A DNA stretch of 36,312 nt, from NCBI GenBank assembly GCA_022601275.1, contig JAHZIT010000141.1, positions 1 to 36,312 on the forward strand, in the 5' to 3' direction. A program made the translations under genes and the position numbers. Of the stretch, positions 27,467 through 36,312 are shown one piece after another (the first letter of the stretch is position 1; every line of letters starts with the position of its first letter). The DNA comes from Actinomycetes bacterium. GTDB taxonomy: Bacteria > Actinomycetota > Actinomycetes > Mycobacteriales > Mycobacteriaceae. The notes beneath the pieces were generated by a model. The model made no database searches and was not told the DNA's origin. It was given only the letters and a program-made list of their open reading frames with translations.

Positions 27467-28345
27467 TCAACCCACGTTCAGCCCGGCCAGCAGGTCGGTT
27501 TCCCAGCCGCGGCCGTCGCGCTCCCCGGCGGTGCCGGCGGCCAGGACGTAGCACTCTCGTGCGCTGACCGGCAGGGCGATGTCATTGGACAGAGCGAATG
27601 CCCGCCCGTCCGGGGAGACGGACACCTGCGTCTGGTGCGCCCGCAGCGCCGCCACTTTCGCGGGTAGGTGCTCGGGATGGTCCACAACCGCATCGATCGC
27701 GTCATCGGCAAACCCGTCGGACCCGTAGCGGTCATGGGAATCAGAGCTCGCCGGGTCATCGGTCGCCCTGGCCCACCGTGCGGGCACGTCGGTGAGCGCA
27801 GCCAACCCGGCAGCCATCGCCGACGCCGAGGTGACCGTCCAATACAGCTTGGGCACCCGCCAGTGGGCAGCCCGGACCGCCGCCGTGGTGACGCGATGAG
27901 CATGGATATGGTCGGGGTGGCCATACCCTCCGTTCGGGTCGTAGGTCACGACGACGTGGGGACGAAGCTCGGCGATCACCGTGTTCAGCGCGGCCACCTG
28001 GTCGTCCAGGTCACCATCGGCGAAACGCTGCTGCTGTCGCGTTCGTGTTCCGGCCATGCCCGAGTCCCGCCACCGTCCGGCGCCGCCGAGGAATCGGGGG
28101 CTGTCCACGCCGAGAGCGGCCAGGGCCGCGGTCAGCTCGCCAATGCGGTAGCCGCCCAGCTGGTCAGCGCGGTCCACCGCCAGCTGCGCCCACCGCTCGC
28201 CGATGACCTCCCCCTCCTCGCCAAGCGTGCAGGTGACGACCTGCACCTGCGCGCCACGGGACACGTAATGCGCGATCGTCGCCCCGGTAGTGAGGGTCTC
28301 GTCATCGGGGTGGGCGTGGACGAAGAGCAGCCGTGCGGTCTCCAT
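27467..28345 (-). CDS. mshB: MshB: GlcNAc-Ins deacetylase of mycothiol synthesis
   Basis: This 292-residue zinc-dependent LmbE/PIG-L-family deacetylase removes acetyl from 1D-myo-inosityl-2-acetamido-2-deoxy-glucopyranoside, giving GlcN-Ins for mycothiol, the main actinobacterial thiol. The metal and catalytic motif AHPDDE is at residues 11-16. The third metal ligand lies in [12 protein letters not shown], preceded by [12 protein letters not shown]. The C-terminal half ([11 protein letters not shown]) matches family length, close to the 303 residues of Rv1170. The ATG at 28345 is clear. It shares strand and neighbourhood with lpqW and the small membrane gene, but the gaps (51 and 94 bases) do not force an operon. 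Confidence 0.95.
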   Translation of the reverse strand: METARLLFVHAHPDDETLTTGATIAHYVSRGAQVQVVTCTLGEEGEVIGERWAQLAVDRADQLGGYRIGELTAALAALGVDSPRFLGGAGRWRDSGMAGTRTRQQQRFADGDLDDQVAALNTVIAELRPHVVVTYDPNGGYGHPDHIHAHRVTTAAVRAAHWRVPKLYWTVTSASAMAAGLAALTDVPARWARATDDPASSDSHDRYGSDGFADDAIDAVVDHPEHLPAKVAALRAHQTQVSVSPDGRAFALSNDIALPVSARECYVLAAGTAGERDGRGWETDLLAGLNVG

Positions 28346-28396
28346 TCCAACCAGCTTGCCTGCTGATGGCGCTCTGGGCGCAGCTCGCCCGCCGTG

Positions 28397-30286
28397 TCAC
28401 TGAGGCAGTTTTATCCAGCTGCCGGCGTCGCCGACGATTCCGATCGGCACCGCGCCGGTGAGGCTGACGTTCTGCAGACTCGGCCCGGCCGCCACAATGG
28501 TCGTGTCCTGCAGGATCGGCAATACCGTCCACATGTTCCACAGGCTCGGCTCTACCTCGGCGATCACTTCGCTGATGTCGGCGGCTCCGCGCAGCGCGGC
28601 GTTGATCTTCGGTTGGATGCTGCGATCGCAGATTCCGGTGATGTTGCTCGGCACCTGAAAAAGCTGACCGGTGTCCGGCGGAGGTGGCGGCGGGACAGCA
28701 GTAGTTGTGGTGCCGGGAGGCACGGACCGGGGCGAAGTGGGTGTTACCGACGCGGTGGGCGTCACCGACGGCTGCCCGGTCGCGGCCGTGGTCGCAACAG
28801 CGGTCGCCTCCAGCGCGGGGCAACCGAACCGGGAGGCCAAGGACGTCGCCAGATCGCCGCCGGCCTGGCGCCAGCCGATCACCGCGTCGACCCGGTTGTC
28901 GACCAGTGCCTCGCCATAGAGAACTACCGGATTCAGGGCGGACACAGACGCCGCGATCCCGACATTGCGCAACTGGTCGGCGGCTGTGTTGGCGACGGCG
29001 ACCGACGTCGGATCGTTGGCAGCGGCGCCGATCACCAACCTCAGTGGCTTGCCATCCTTGGTGAGATGTCCCCGATCGTGCTCCGGCAGCCTGGGAGCCG
29101 GCGGCTCCGGGGTCGGCACCGGGCTGATTTGATACCCGGCGCCGGCCAGCAGCGTCATGGCCTGGGTACGGGTCATCGCCGGCGGCGCGGTCGGGACGTA
29201 GCCGGGGTCCGAGGGCGTACGCACCTGCGCCTGTGCCAACGTGACCGCGTTCTCGCCGCCCGCCCCGACCGCGGCCAGCAAGTTGACATCGAGCAGGCCA
29301 AGAATGGCCTGCCGGACCTGCGCGTCCTCGAGCGCCGGCCGCCGCGCGCGCAGCGTGAGCTGCAGGACGCGCGGTGTTTGGATGCGCGCCGTCCGCACGT
29401 CGGGAATCGCGGACAGTTGCGCGAACGCCACTGCGCCGCCGTGCACCTGGGCGACCTGCGTGTCGCCGTTGCGGATCGAATCGGCCAAAGCGGCGGGCGA
29501 GCCGCCGCGGCGGAACAGAATCAGGTCGGGTGTGGCGGGCTTCCCCCAGTACCTATCGTTGCGCGCCAGCAGGATTTCGTCCCGTTGCGGATCGATGTTC
29601 TCCACTCGGAACTGCCCGCCGGTGACCGGCATCGCACGCACCAAACCGGCGACGAATCCACCGGGCACGTCCTTGACGATATGGGCAGGCAGAATGTTGT
29701 TGAACAATTCCCGCCACGCTGGGTAGGGCTCGGAAAACGTCACCACCGCCGTTTTCCCGCCTTCGATGGACTGAACGCCGGTGATCAGGTCGTAGCCGGC
29801 CGGGTCCACCGTGCCGGGCTCGCCGACCATCTGACGCCACAGGTACCAGTAGTCGTCGGCGGCGATCGGCGCATTGTCGGTCCACTGCGCTTCGGGGCGA
29901 ATCTTGTAGGTCACCGTGAACGGGTCCTCGCTGGTGACCTCAGCGGACACCAACAACGCGGTGTCCAATTCCCACCGCGATCCGGTCGGCGTCTGTGCGT
30001 CGGGAACAGGTCGGAACGAACTGGGCAGTACCAGCGAGCTGATGGCCGCGTTGACCGGGGATAGGTCAGAAAGCAGGTGGGCGTTGAAACCGGGCCCGAT
30101 CGAGTCGATCGCCATGATGATCTGGGTCGCCTTCAGCGGCGGCGGCGGCGTGGACTCGCTGGTGTCGGTGCTCTGCGGCGCCGGAGGCGGGCTCGCGGTA
30201 CAGCCTGTGACCATTGCCAACGTCATCAGGATCGAGACCAGTACCGACCCGTGAGCGGCGCTGAAACGTCGTGAGATGGTCGGCAC
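28397..30286 (-). CDS. lpqW: LpqW: lipoprotein acting in PIM/LAM biosynthesis
   Basis: This lipoprotein of about 629 residues has a family-5 solute-binding-protein fold. The signal region ends in the lipobox VTGC ([12 protein letters not shown]), followed by a Pro/Ser/Thr-rich tether. The body has SBP-5 features such as [22 protein letters not shown] and LARNDRYWG, and a Thr/Pro-rich insert occurs near the C-terminus. In mycobacteria LpqW is reported to steer polar PIM intermediates toward lipoarabinomannan, and pimE mutations suppress its loss; pimE lies about 5 kb away in this window. The frame extends upstream to 30520, but the GTG at 30286 ([14 protein letters not shown]) places the signal peptide correctly and follows AAGG. 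It sits 61 bases downstream of typA on the same strand. Confidence 0.92.
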   Translation of the reverse strand: MPTISRRFSAAHGSVLVSILMTLAMVTGCTASPPPAPQSTDTSESTPPPPLKATQIIMAIDSIGPGFNAHLLSDLSPVNAAISSLVLPSSFRPVPDAQTPTGSRWELDTALLVSAEVTSEDPFTVTYKIRPEAQWTDNAPIAADDYWYLWRQMVGEPGTVDPAGYDLITGVQSIEGGKTAVVTFSEPYPAWRELFNNILPAHIVKDVPGGFVAGLVRAMPVTGGQFRVENIDPQRDEILLARNDRYWGKPATPDLILFRRGGSPAALADSIRNGDTQVAQVHGGAVAFAQLSAIPDVRTARIQTPRVLQLTLRARRPALEDAQVRQAILGLLDVNLLAAVGAGGENAVTLAQAQVRTPSDPGYVPTAPPAMTRTQAMTLLAGAGYQISPVPTPEPPAPRLPEHDRGHLTKDGKPLRLVIGAAANDPTSVAVANTAADQLRNVGIAASVSALNPVVLYGEALVDNRVDAVIGWRQAGGDLATSLASRFGCPALEATAVATTAATGQPSVTPTASVTPTSPRSVPPGTTTTAVPPPPPPDTGQLFQVPSNITGICDRSIQPKINAALRGAADISEVIAEVEPSLWNMWTVLPILQDTTIVAAGPSLQNVSLTGAVPIGIVGDAGSWIKLPQ

Positions 30287-30295
30287 GACCTTCAG

Positions 30296-30301
30296 GGTAT
30301 A
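30296..30301 (-). promoter_or_regulatory. Candidate -10 element for lpqW
   Basis: On the minus strand TATACC lies about ten bases before the GTG start, in the typA-lpqW gap. It would give an mRNA with a leader of only a few bases. No clear -35 is seen, which is common in mycobacteria. Confidence 0.4.
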
Positions 30302-30347
30302 GACCCGATCAGGCGCCGACGTCCCACTCCTCGATGCGCGGCGCGAA

Positions 30348-32249
30348 CTAGCCCCGGGCCTTGGCGCGCGAACGGGCGCGCGCCCGCAGCGTGGCGTCGA
30401 GTTCGGCCTTGCGGACCCGCACGATCTCAGGAGTGACTTCGACGCACTCGTCCTCGGCGCAAAACTCCATGGCCTGTTCGAGACCCAATTCCAGGGGACG
30501 GGCAAGTGTCTCGAAGACATCGGCCGTCGCGGAGCGCATGTTGGTGAGCTTCTTCTCGCGGGTGACGTTGACGTCGAGGTCCTCGGCCCTCGGGTTGATC
30601 CCGACGACCTGCCCTTGGTAGGTGTCGTCTCCCGGTTCGACGAAGAACTGCCCGCGGTCCGACAGTTGCATCATCGCAAAGGGTGTCACCGAGCCGGTAC
30701 GGTCCGAAACCAGCGAGCCGGTGTGGCGGGCACGGATTTCCCCCGCCCAGGGGCGGTAGCCCTCGAACACGGCATTGGCGATCCCAGTGCCGCGAGTCAG
30801 GGTGAGGAAGTCGGTCCTGAACCCGATCAGGCCGCGGCTGGGCACGATGAAATCCATCCGCACCCACCCGGCGGCGTGGTTGGTCATCTCCTCCATCCGC
30901 GCCTTCCGGGCGGCCATCAGCTGCGTAATGGGGCCGACGAATTCGTCTGGGCAGTCGATCGTCATGGCCTCGAAGGGCTCGTGCAGTTTGCCGTCGATGG
31001 TCCTGGTAACAACCTGTGGCTTACCTACCGTCAGCTCGAAGCCCTCGCGTCGCATCTGCTCGACCAACACCGCCAGCGCCAGTTCGCCGCGGCCCTGCAC
31101 TTCCCACGCGTCCGGGCGGTCGATGTCGACCACCTTGATCGACACGTTGCCGATGAGTTCGGCGTCCAGCCGCGACTTGACCATCCGGGCGGTCAGCTTG
31201 TGCCCGGACACCTTGCCGGCCAACGGCGAGGTGTTGGTGCCGATCGTGACGGAGATGGCCGGCTCGTCGACGGTGATACGGGGCAGCGCGTGTGCGTGTT
31301 CGGTGTCGGCCAGCGTGTCGCCGATCATGATTTCCGGCAGGCCTGCCACCGCGACGATATCTCCGGCCGTCGCCTCCTCCATGGACGTGCGCTCCACGCC
31401 CTCGGTCACCAGCAATTCGGTGATCTTGGCATTCGTGATCACCGGATGGCCTTCGACCTCACGCATCCACGCAACCTGCTGACCCTTGCGAATCCGGCCT
31501 TTGTAGATGCGGATCAGCGCAAGGCGGCCGAGGAACGCCGACGCGTCGAGGTTGGTCACCAGCGCCTGAAGCGGCGCCTCGGGATCCCCCTGGGGCGGGG
31601 CGATGTTCTCGAGAAGCACGTCGAAGAGCGCGTCGAGATTCTCACCATCAGGGTTCTCTCCGTTGGCGGGTTCGACAGTGCTCGCGATACCCGCGCGACC
31701 GGAGGCGTAGAGAGTAGGTAGCCCGAGCGCGTCCTCGGCAGCCTTCTGCGCTTCCTCATCGAGGTCGGAGGCCACGTCCAGCAGCAGGTCGTGGCTCTCG
31801 GATACGACTTCGGCAATCCGGGCATCCGGGCGGTCGGTCTTGTTCACCACCAGTATCACCGGCAGGTGCGCGGACAGTGCCTTGCGCAGCACGAACCGGG
31901 TCTGCGGCAGCGGCCCCTCAGACGCGTCGACGAGCAGCAGCACCCCGTCGACCATCGACAGGCCGCGTTCGACCTCACCACCGAAGTCCGCGTGTCCCGG
32001 GGTGTCGATCACATTGATCACGGTGACCGTCCCGTCCGGGTGCCGCCGATGAACGGCGGTGTTCTTCGCCAGGATGGTGATCCCCTTCTCCTTCTCCAGG
32101 TCACCGGAGTCCATCAGGCGTTCGATCGCATCGTCTCCGCGGTGACTCAGCGCCCCCGATTGGCGCAGCATCGCGTCGACCAGGGTCGTCTTGCCATGGT
32201 CGACGTGAGCCACGATGGCGACGTTGCGAAAATCAGGGCGTGAATCCAC
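30348..32249 (-). CDS. typA: TypA/BipA ribosome-binding GTPase
   Basis: This 633-residue translational GTPase binds ribosomes and helps assembly and stress adaptation. The GTPase motifs are complete: AHVDHGKTT (G1, ~14-22), KGITI (G2), DTPGHADF (G3) and NKTD (G4). These are followed by beta-barrel, EF-G-like III and V domains, and the BipA-specific C-terminal part ([66 protein letters not shown]). The start is GTG 32249 ([19 protein letters not shown]). An extended basic C-terminus ([12 protein letters not shown]) is present. It is divergent from the BCCT transporter across a 307-bp gap. In M. tuberculosis, as I recall, narGHJI occupies that side; here it is replaced. Confidence 0.96.
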   Translation of the reverse strand: MDSRPDFRNVAIVAHVDHGKTTLVDAMLRQSGALSHRGDDAIERLMDSGDLEKEKGITILAKNTAVHRRHPDGTVTVINVIDTPGHADFGGEVERGLSMVDGVLLLVDASEGPLPQTRFVLRKALSAHLPVILVVNKTDRPDARIAEVVSESHDLLLDVASDLDEEAQKAAEDALGLPTLYASGRAGIASTVEPANGENPDGENLDALFDVLLENIAPPQGDPEAPLQALVTNLDASAFLGRLALIRIYKGRIRKGQQVAWMREVEGHPVITNAKITELLVTEGVERTSMEEATAGDIVAVAGLPEIMIGDTLADTEHAHALPRITVDEPAISVTIGTNTSPLAGKVSGHKLTARMVKSRLDAELIGNVSIKVVDIDRPDAWEVQGRGELALAVLVEQMRREGFELTVGKPQVVTRTIDGKLHEPFEAMTIDCPDEFVGPITQLMAARKARMEEMTNHAAGWVRMDFIVPSRGLIGFRTDFLTLTRGTGIANAVFEGYRPWAGEIRARHTGSLVSDRTGSVTPFAMMQLSDRGQFFVEPGDDTYQGQVVGINPRAEDLDVNVTREKKLTNMRSATADVFETLARPLELGLEQAMEFCAEDECVEVTPEIVRVRKAELDATLRARARSRAKARG

Positions 32250-32556
32250 GTCGGTGATTGTCTCAGTGAAGTGCGCCGATCACGAAAACGAGAGAGACAG
32301 CTCACCAGGACCAGGGTGGACAAGGCCGAACTTTGAGGTTGAACCGACTGCAGGCGCTGACATTTCTTGGTTGGCACCTGACATTTCCTGGTTGGCACCT
32401 GACATTTCCTAGTTGGCACGATGTCGCCGAAGGCGGGCAGGTATGGTCTTCCCCGCGCCGACTCGCCGGCCCTCCACCCCGAAACTCGCAGTGCTACGCA
32501 ACTAGACGATGACGACATGACCGAACGATGACGACGACCAGGAGGAAGCGGTAATC
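32250..32556. other. Divergent intergenic region between typA and the BCCT gene
   Basis: This 307-bp gap contains no gene I can support. It must carry the typA promoter on the minus strand and the BCCT promoter on the plus strand. Its main feature is the 21-bp triple repeat at 32358-32420. GGAGG at 32541-32545 is the ribosome-binding site for the BCCT GTG start at 32557. A minus-strand open frame covering the repeat would encode VPTRKCQ three times, but it runs on into typA out of frame and looks accidental. Confidence 0.6.
32358..32420. repeat. 21-bp tandem repeat, three copies
   Basis: The unit TGACATTTC(T/C)TGGTTGGCACC occurs three times without gaps (32358-32378, 32379-32399, 32400-32420), with only single-base differences among copies. 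The AT-richer TGACATTTC core stands out from the GC-rich surroundings. It lies roughly midway between the divergent typA and BCCT starts. Confidence 0.92.
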
Positions 32557-34328
32557 GTGCCGACCCCAGCGGACCCGAAGAGCGACGAATCGCGGCGGCA
32601 GAACCACCTGGTGCAGGCCTGGCGGAGCCTTGAGCCGGCCGTTTTCATTCCCGCATCGGTGATCATCATCGGGCTCATAGTGTTCGCGGTGATCTACTCG
32701 ACACAGGCCGCGGACGCCTTCACCAAACTCAACGGTGCGATCACCGACGGAGTGGGGTGGTGGTACGTGCTGGTCATCACCGGCTTCGTGGTATTCGCCA
32801 TCTACTGCGGCGCCTCCCGGATCGGCACCATCCGACTCGGCGAAGACGATGAGCGCCCCGAATTCAGCTTCGTGGCATGGCTGGCGATGTTATTCAGCGC
32901 CGGCATGGGCATCGGCCTGGTGTTCTACAGCGTCGCCGAGCCTCTGACGCACTACGTGAGCCCGCCCGAGTCGCGCGGAATCACCGGGCAGACCGACGCG
33001 GCGGCCGAACAGGCCATGTCACTGACGCTGTTCCACTGGGCGCTGCACCCGTGGGCGATTTACGTTGTCGTCGGCCTGGGCATGGCCTACATGACCTATC
33101 GCCGAGGTCGGCCCCTGGCGGTGCGCTGGCTGCTGGAGCCACTACTGGCCGCGAGCGGGTCGAGGGGCCCCTCGGGCACGCCGTCGACGTCACCGCAGTG
33201 GTAGGCACCCTCTTCGGCGTCGCCACCTCCCTCGGTTTCGGAATCACTCAAATCGCTGCGGGCCTGGACTACCTGGGTTGGATCGAGGTCAACAACTGGT
33301 GGACGATCGGGATGATCGGGGCGATCACACTGGCGGCGACGGTCTCGGTGGTCAGCGGTGTCACGAAGGGTCTGAAGTGGCTGTCGAACATAAATATGCT
33401 GCTAGCTGCCCTGTTGGCCCTATTCGTGATGTTGCTGGGTCCGACGCTGTTCCTGTTACAGGCGTTCGTGCAGAACCTTGGCGGCTACATCCAAGCGCTG
33501 CCGCAGTTGATGCTGCGCACAGCGCCGTTCACCGACGGCGATTGGCTCGGCAGCTGGACCATCTTCTACTGGGGCTGGTGGATCAGCTGGGCACCGTTCG
33601 TCGGCATGTTCATCGCGCGGATCTCGCGTGGCCGCACTATCCGCGAGTTCGTCGCGGCGGTCTTGCTGGTCCCGAGCGTCATCGGCGCGCTGTGGTTCAC
33701 CATTTTCGGCGACTCGGCAATCCTGCGGCAGCGGGACAGCGGCGACATGCTCGTCGACGGTGCTGTCGACACCAATACCTCATTGTTTGAGCTCCTCGGC
33801 GGGTTGCCCATCGCGACGATCACCAGCGTGCTCGCGATCGCGGTGATCGCGTTCTTCTTCGTCACCTCCTCGGACTCCGGGTCACTGGTGATCGACATCC
33901 TCTCTTCGGGAGGAGATTTAGACCCGCCCAAGGCGAGCCGGGTCTACTGGGCCGTCATGGAGGGCATTGCTGCCGCCGTCCTGCTGGTAGTCGGCGGGGC
34001 AGGCTCGTTGACCGCGCTGCAGACCGCGTCGATCGCGACGGCGGTACCGTTCTCGCTGGTGATGGTCGCGGCCTGTGTGTCGATGTTCCGGGCGTTCCGC
34101 TATGACCTGGCGACGTCTTCACGCCTGATGCACGTCTCAGCGCCAGATGGAATACCCCCGCAGCGCCACGATGTCACGGCCACGCTGGCAGGGCTGGTCG
34201 CGGTACGTGCGGTCCATCCCGAATCCTGCGTGTTGCACCCGACCACCGGCGAGCTGACCATCACCGAGCCGGTCGATCCCCTCGACGGCGAGCACTTCGG
34301 CGGCGACGCCGCAGCCCACTCACCCTGA
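32557..34328 (+). pseudogene. BCCT-family transporter (betaine/carnitine/choline type), frameshifted
   Basis: The gene encodes a roughly 590-residue secondary transporter for quaternary ammonium compounds such as glycine betaine. The first part (32557-33148) covers the first helices (FIPASVIIIGLIVFAVIY, LFSAGMGIGLVFYSVAEPLTHY). After one missing base the second part continues in another frame to 34328, including GHAVDVTAVVGTLFGVATSLGFG and the family signature FYWGWWISWAPFVGMFIARISRGRTIREF. The break is at about 33147: CTACTGGCCGCGAG should read with one more G, giving EPLLGRERVEGPLGHAVD. GTG 32557 follows GGAGG. The rest is undamaged, so this is either a recent mutation or a sequencing error in a G run. 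It converges with mutT2. Confidence 0.88.
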
Positions 34329-34339
34329 CCTTCGGGTCA
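34326..34339. terminator. UUCG-tetraloop hairpin between convergent BCCT gene and mutT2
   Basis: TGACC (34326-34330), loop TTCG, GGTCA (34335-34339) forms a perfect five-base-pair stem closed by C(UUCG)G on the plus-strand RNA. It includes the BCCT stop codon on one side and the mutT2 stop codon on the other, which are only eight bases apart. It probably helps end both transcripts. The stem is short and lacks a U-tract. Confidence 0.5.
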
Positions 34340-34735
34340 CCGAAGCAGGGTCGCGAGCTGCGGCAGCCACGCGGTGTCGGCCGGCACCCATGGCAGATTG
34401 TCGAGTTCGTCTATGCCCACCCACCGCAGCGCGTGGTGGTCATTGGGCTGCAGCACGCCGTCGGTCTGTGTGACGAGGTAGGCGCGCAGCGTCGACGTTG
34501 GGGTCAACGCCACGTCAGCGCCGACCCGGGCTCCCACAGCCACGCCGATCCCAAGCTCCTCGCGCAGTTCGCGCATCAGCGCGGCATCGTCGGTCTCGCC
34601 GGGCGCCACCTTCCCGCCTGGCAGTTCCCACAAACCGGCCAACTCGGGCGGTCGCGCGCGCTGGGCGACAAGTAGCGCACCGTCCTGGATCAACGCGCCG
34701 GCCACCACGACCAGATTCGGCAACTGATTCGTCAC
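34337..34735 (-). CDS. mutT2: MutT2: Nudix nucleotide-pool sanitising hydrolase
   Basis: This 132-residue MutT-family pyrophosphohydrolase has a complete Nudix box, [24 protein letters not shown], at about residues 40-63, preceded by GLWELP. Mycobacterial MutT2 hydrolyses 8-oxo-dGTP and modified cytidine triphosphates, limiting mutation. The length is near the 141 residues I recall for Rv1160. It starts 27 bases from the divergent pterin dehydratase gene, and a perfect palindrome lies between them. It converges with the BCCT gene at a tetraloop hairpin. Confidence 0.92.
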   Translation of the reverse strand: MTNQLPNLVVVAGALIQDGALLVAQRARPPELAGLWELPGGKVAPGETDDAALMRELREELGIGVAVGARVGADVALTPTSTLRAYLVTQTDGVLQPNDHHALRWVGIDELDNLPWVPADTAWLPQLATLLR

Positions 34736-34743
34736 TGTCGCGA

Positions 34744-34755
34744 ACGGTATACCGT
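34744..34755. promoter_or_regulatory. Palindromic divergent promoter core between mutT2 and the pterin dehydratase gene
   Basis: ACGGTATACCGT is a perfect 12-bp palindrome in a 27-bp divergent gap. Because of the symmetry, TATACC reads as a -10 element on both strands. TACCGT (34750-34755) would fit a leaderless start at ATG 34763, and on the minus strand the mRNA would begin a few bases before ATG 34735. Neither gene has a clear ribosome-binding site, in line with leaderless or near-leaderless transcripts. Confidence 0.5.
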
Positions 34756-34762
34756 CAGATAC

Positions 34763-35047
34763 ATGGCTGTGTTAGCAGATGACCAAGTTGACGCCGCACT
34801 GCACGATCTCGACGGCTGGGAACGCGGCAACGGCGCCCTGCGCCGATCGATCAAGTTCCCGACGTTCCTCGACGGCATCGAGGCGGTGCGCCGGGTGGCC
34901 GAGTACGCGGAGGCCCAGGACCACCATCCTGACATCGATATCCGTTGGCGGACTGTGACTTTCGTATTGGTGACCCATTCCGAAGGCGGAATCACCGCCA
35001 AGGACGTGGCTATGGCCGGCCAGATCAACCGTATCGTCGGGCAGTAG
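34763..35047 (+). CDS. Pterin-4a-carbinolamine dehydratase (PhhB/DCoH-like)
   Basis: This small 94-residue enzyme dehydrates 4a-hydroxytetrahydrobiopterin during recycling of pterin cofactors. The family pattern is complete: [46 protein letters not shown], with the catalytic His pair in DHHPD and the TH..GG.T..D motif. The orthologue I recall is Rv1159A, in the same place beside mutT2 and pimE. Its 3' end overlaps the convergent pimE by 23 bases. Mycobacteria have few known pterin hydroxylases, so its physiological partner is unclear. Confidence 0.92.
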   Translation: MAVLADDQVDAALHDLDGWERGNGALRRSIKFPTFLDGIEAVRRVAEYAEAQDHHPDIDIRWRTVTFVLVTHSEGGITAKDVAMAGQINRIVGQ

Positions 35048-36161
35048 CGGCGATCCACGCCAGAGACGCCAACGTGGCGACGATGTAGATCAGGCCGGCC
35101 CACGCCAGGTACCAAGGCCGGGAAATTTCCCAGATGCTCGGCTGGGCAAAGCTGAGCAACCACGGCACACCGACAACGGTCAAGACCAACCAGACCCAGA
35201 AGAGGACCCGCGCCCCGAGCCGATCCCGTAACGGACCGTGTAGCAGCCAGATCATCAGCGGTATCAGCCACACCCAGTGATGAGTCCATGAAATCGGTGA
35301 CAACAACAGACCGAACAGTTGCACGATCACGATGGCCGCGAGCCGGTCCTCGGCGCCCCCCACCGCGCGCCACGCCAGCACGGCCAGCACGGCTGTCACA
35401 GCGACGCCGATCAAGACAACGGGACTGTAGCCGGCGTCGGTTCCCATGATCCTCGAGATCCCACCGCGCCACGACTGATTGAACGACGTCCCGATGGGGC
35501 CGACTCGGCTCGCATCACCGAGCAGGCGGGTGAAGTAATAGCGAGTCTGGTCGCCGACCACCAGCGCCGACAGCCCGATGGTCGCGAAGAACACAACCGC
35601 AGAGAACCCCAACGCCATCCAGCGGCGTGAACCCAGGAAGTACAACCCTGATACTGCGGGTGTCAGCTTCACTCCGGCAGCCAGACCGACCAGCAGCCCG
35701 GAAAGCCACCAGCGCGTGCTGTATACGGCAAGGAGTACGGCCAATACCAGAAAGACGTTGATCTGGCCGTAGTCGAATGTGCTGCGCATTGGTTCGGTCC
35801 AGATGCCGATGGCCGTCCACAGCATCGCGACCCGCCGGCCGCCCGACGAACTCCCGGCGGGCAGCAGCCGCTGGCTAAGTCGCACCACGGCGTAAAGCGC
35901 CGCCATGGTGCCGAGTTGCCACGCAAGCGCGACCAGCCCGAAGGGCAATAGATGCAATGGGTAGAACAACACTGCCGCAAAGGGCGGATAGGTGAACGGC
36001 AGCGGGAAATCCGGCGTCTGCTCGGCGTAGACGTAGTCGTATAGCGTGCCGGGGTGATCCAGGGCGCCGGCACCGCCGAGATAGACATGCAGGTCAACAA
36101 AGTTCGCGCCGTTGGGCACCAGGTAGGTCCACGCCAGACGCGCCCCGATGCTGAGGATCAA
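35025..36161 (-). CDS. pimE: PimE: polyprenol-phosphate-mannose-dependent alpha-1,2-mannosyltransferase
   Basis: This polytopic GT87-type (GT-C) mannosyltransferase has about ten membrane segments. It adds the fifth mannose to AcPIM4 on the outer face of the plasma membrane, making polar PIMs. The first loop holds the conserved acidic motif NFVDLHVY, whose Asp is the expected catalytic base, followed by [31 protein letters not shown] and [15 protein letters not shown] are also typical. The only usable start in frame is TTG 36161; the frame stays open further upstream ([12 protein letters not shown]...[12 protein letters not shown]) to a TGA at 36261 but has no ATG, GTG or TTG. Orthologues are longer (about 431 aa in Rv1159, as I recall), so the N-terminus is uncertain and may be affected by a small lesion. 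The remaining 150 bases to the window end show nothing else. Confidence 0.88.
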   Translation of the reverse strand: MILSIGARLAWTYLVPNGANFVDLHVYLGGAGALDHPGTLYDYVYAEQTPDFPLPFTYPPFAAVLFYPLHLLPFGLVALAWQLGTMAALYAVVRLSQRLLPAGSSSGGRRVAMLWTAIGIWTEPMRSTFDYGQINVFLVLAVLLAVYSTRWWLSGLLVGLAAGVKLTPAVSGLYFLGSRRWMALGFSAVVFFATIGLSALVVGDQTRYYFTRLLGDASRVGPIGTSFNQSWRGGISRIMGTDAGYSPVVLIGVAVTAVLAVLAWRAVGGAEDRLAAIVIVQLFGLLLSPISWTHHWVWLIPLMIWLLHGPLRDRLGARVLFWVWLVLTVVGVPWLLSFAQPSIWEISRPWYLAWAGLIYIVATLASLAWIAATARRYG

Positions 36162-36312
36162 CAGGGCAGGCGCGGCGGCTGACAGTCGGGCTGCGAGCCG
36201 CGAACCGGAGTTAGCTGAGGCGGGAGCGATGGCGTCGATGCGGGCAACTCTATCGAGCCGTCACGATCGGTACTCGCGTCCGTAACGGTTGAATAAATGC
36301 CACACGTGTCAC

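Noticed and set aside
32147..32518. Minus-strand ORF encoding three VPTRKCQ-like heptapeptides
   Set aside because: It overlaps the typA 5' end in another frame, has no ribosome-binding site, and the heptapeptide repeat follows automatically from a 21-bp DNA repeat.

Overview
The window is high-GC actinobacterial DNA and almost certainly comes from a Mycobacterium (or Mycolicibacterium) chromosome. Much of it follows a gene order I recall from the M. tuberculosis Rv1159-Rv1193 region, here reading the other way: fadD36, the proline-utilisation genes pruB/pruA/pruC, dapC, fdxC, a PadR regulator with fadH, fbiC, an Rv1171-like membrane gene, mshB, lpqW, typA, mutT2, a pterin-carbinolamine dehydratase and pimE. 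The presence of fbiC (coenzyme F420), mshB (mycothiol) and lpqW/pimE (phosphatidylinositol mannosides and lipoarabinomannan) is a strong lineage signature. The synteny comparison is from memory, not from a search.

Layout. 1-2.8 kb: a MatB-like acyl-CoA synthetase, a divergent Nudix hydrolase and a small secreted protein. 2.8-7.2 kb: proline catabolism, with pruA-pruB as an operon and the PucR-type regulator pruC divergent from it across a short region holding an inverted repeat. 7.2-11.6 kb: dapC and fdxC on the minus strand, then a PadR regulator translationally overlapping a 2,4-dienoyl-CoA reductase whose N-terminus carries a young tandem repeat. 11.6-24.2 kb: an accessory block between fadH and fbiC. 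It holds a 1171-residue secreted multidomain GH16 protein, an MFS transporter, an alpha/beta hydrolase, a WS/DGAT acyltransferase, an SDR gene broken by an IS607-family element, and a fumarylacetoacetate-hydrolase-family protein. 24.2-36.2 kb: the conserved fbiC-to-pimE segment, with a frameshifted BCCT transporter between typA and mutT2.

The most notable object is the IS607-family element at 20183-22920. Rejoining the SDR gene across it restores the reading frame exactly when one copy of a CC dinucleotide is removed, which places the serine-recombinase crossover. The element carries three overlapping genes: a serine recombinase (tnpA), an unrecognised 129-residue protein, and a large TnpB nuclease that lacks the usual zinc-finger cysteines and has His where the usual third RuvC Asp is expected. 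Two stem-loops lie next to the element end beside the tnpB stop, as expected for an omega/reRNA scaffold. Its natural guide would then be the adjacent SDR sequence coding for the conserved CPGWVRT segment. The interrupted SDR also has an independent 1-nt frameshift.

Other structure includes a 64-bp palindromic repeat present twice, each copy just 3' of a minus-strand gene (fadD36, fbiC); two different 14-bp tandem arrays; a 21-bp triple repeat between typA and the BCCT gene; and several candidate operators or terminators in divergent and convergent intergenic gaps.
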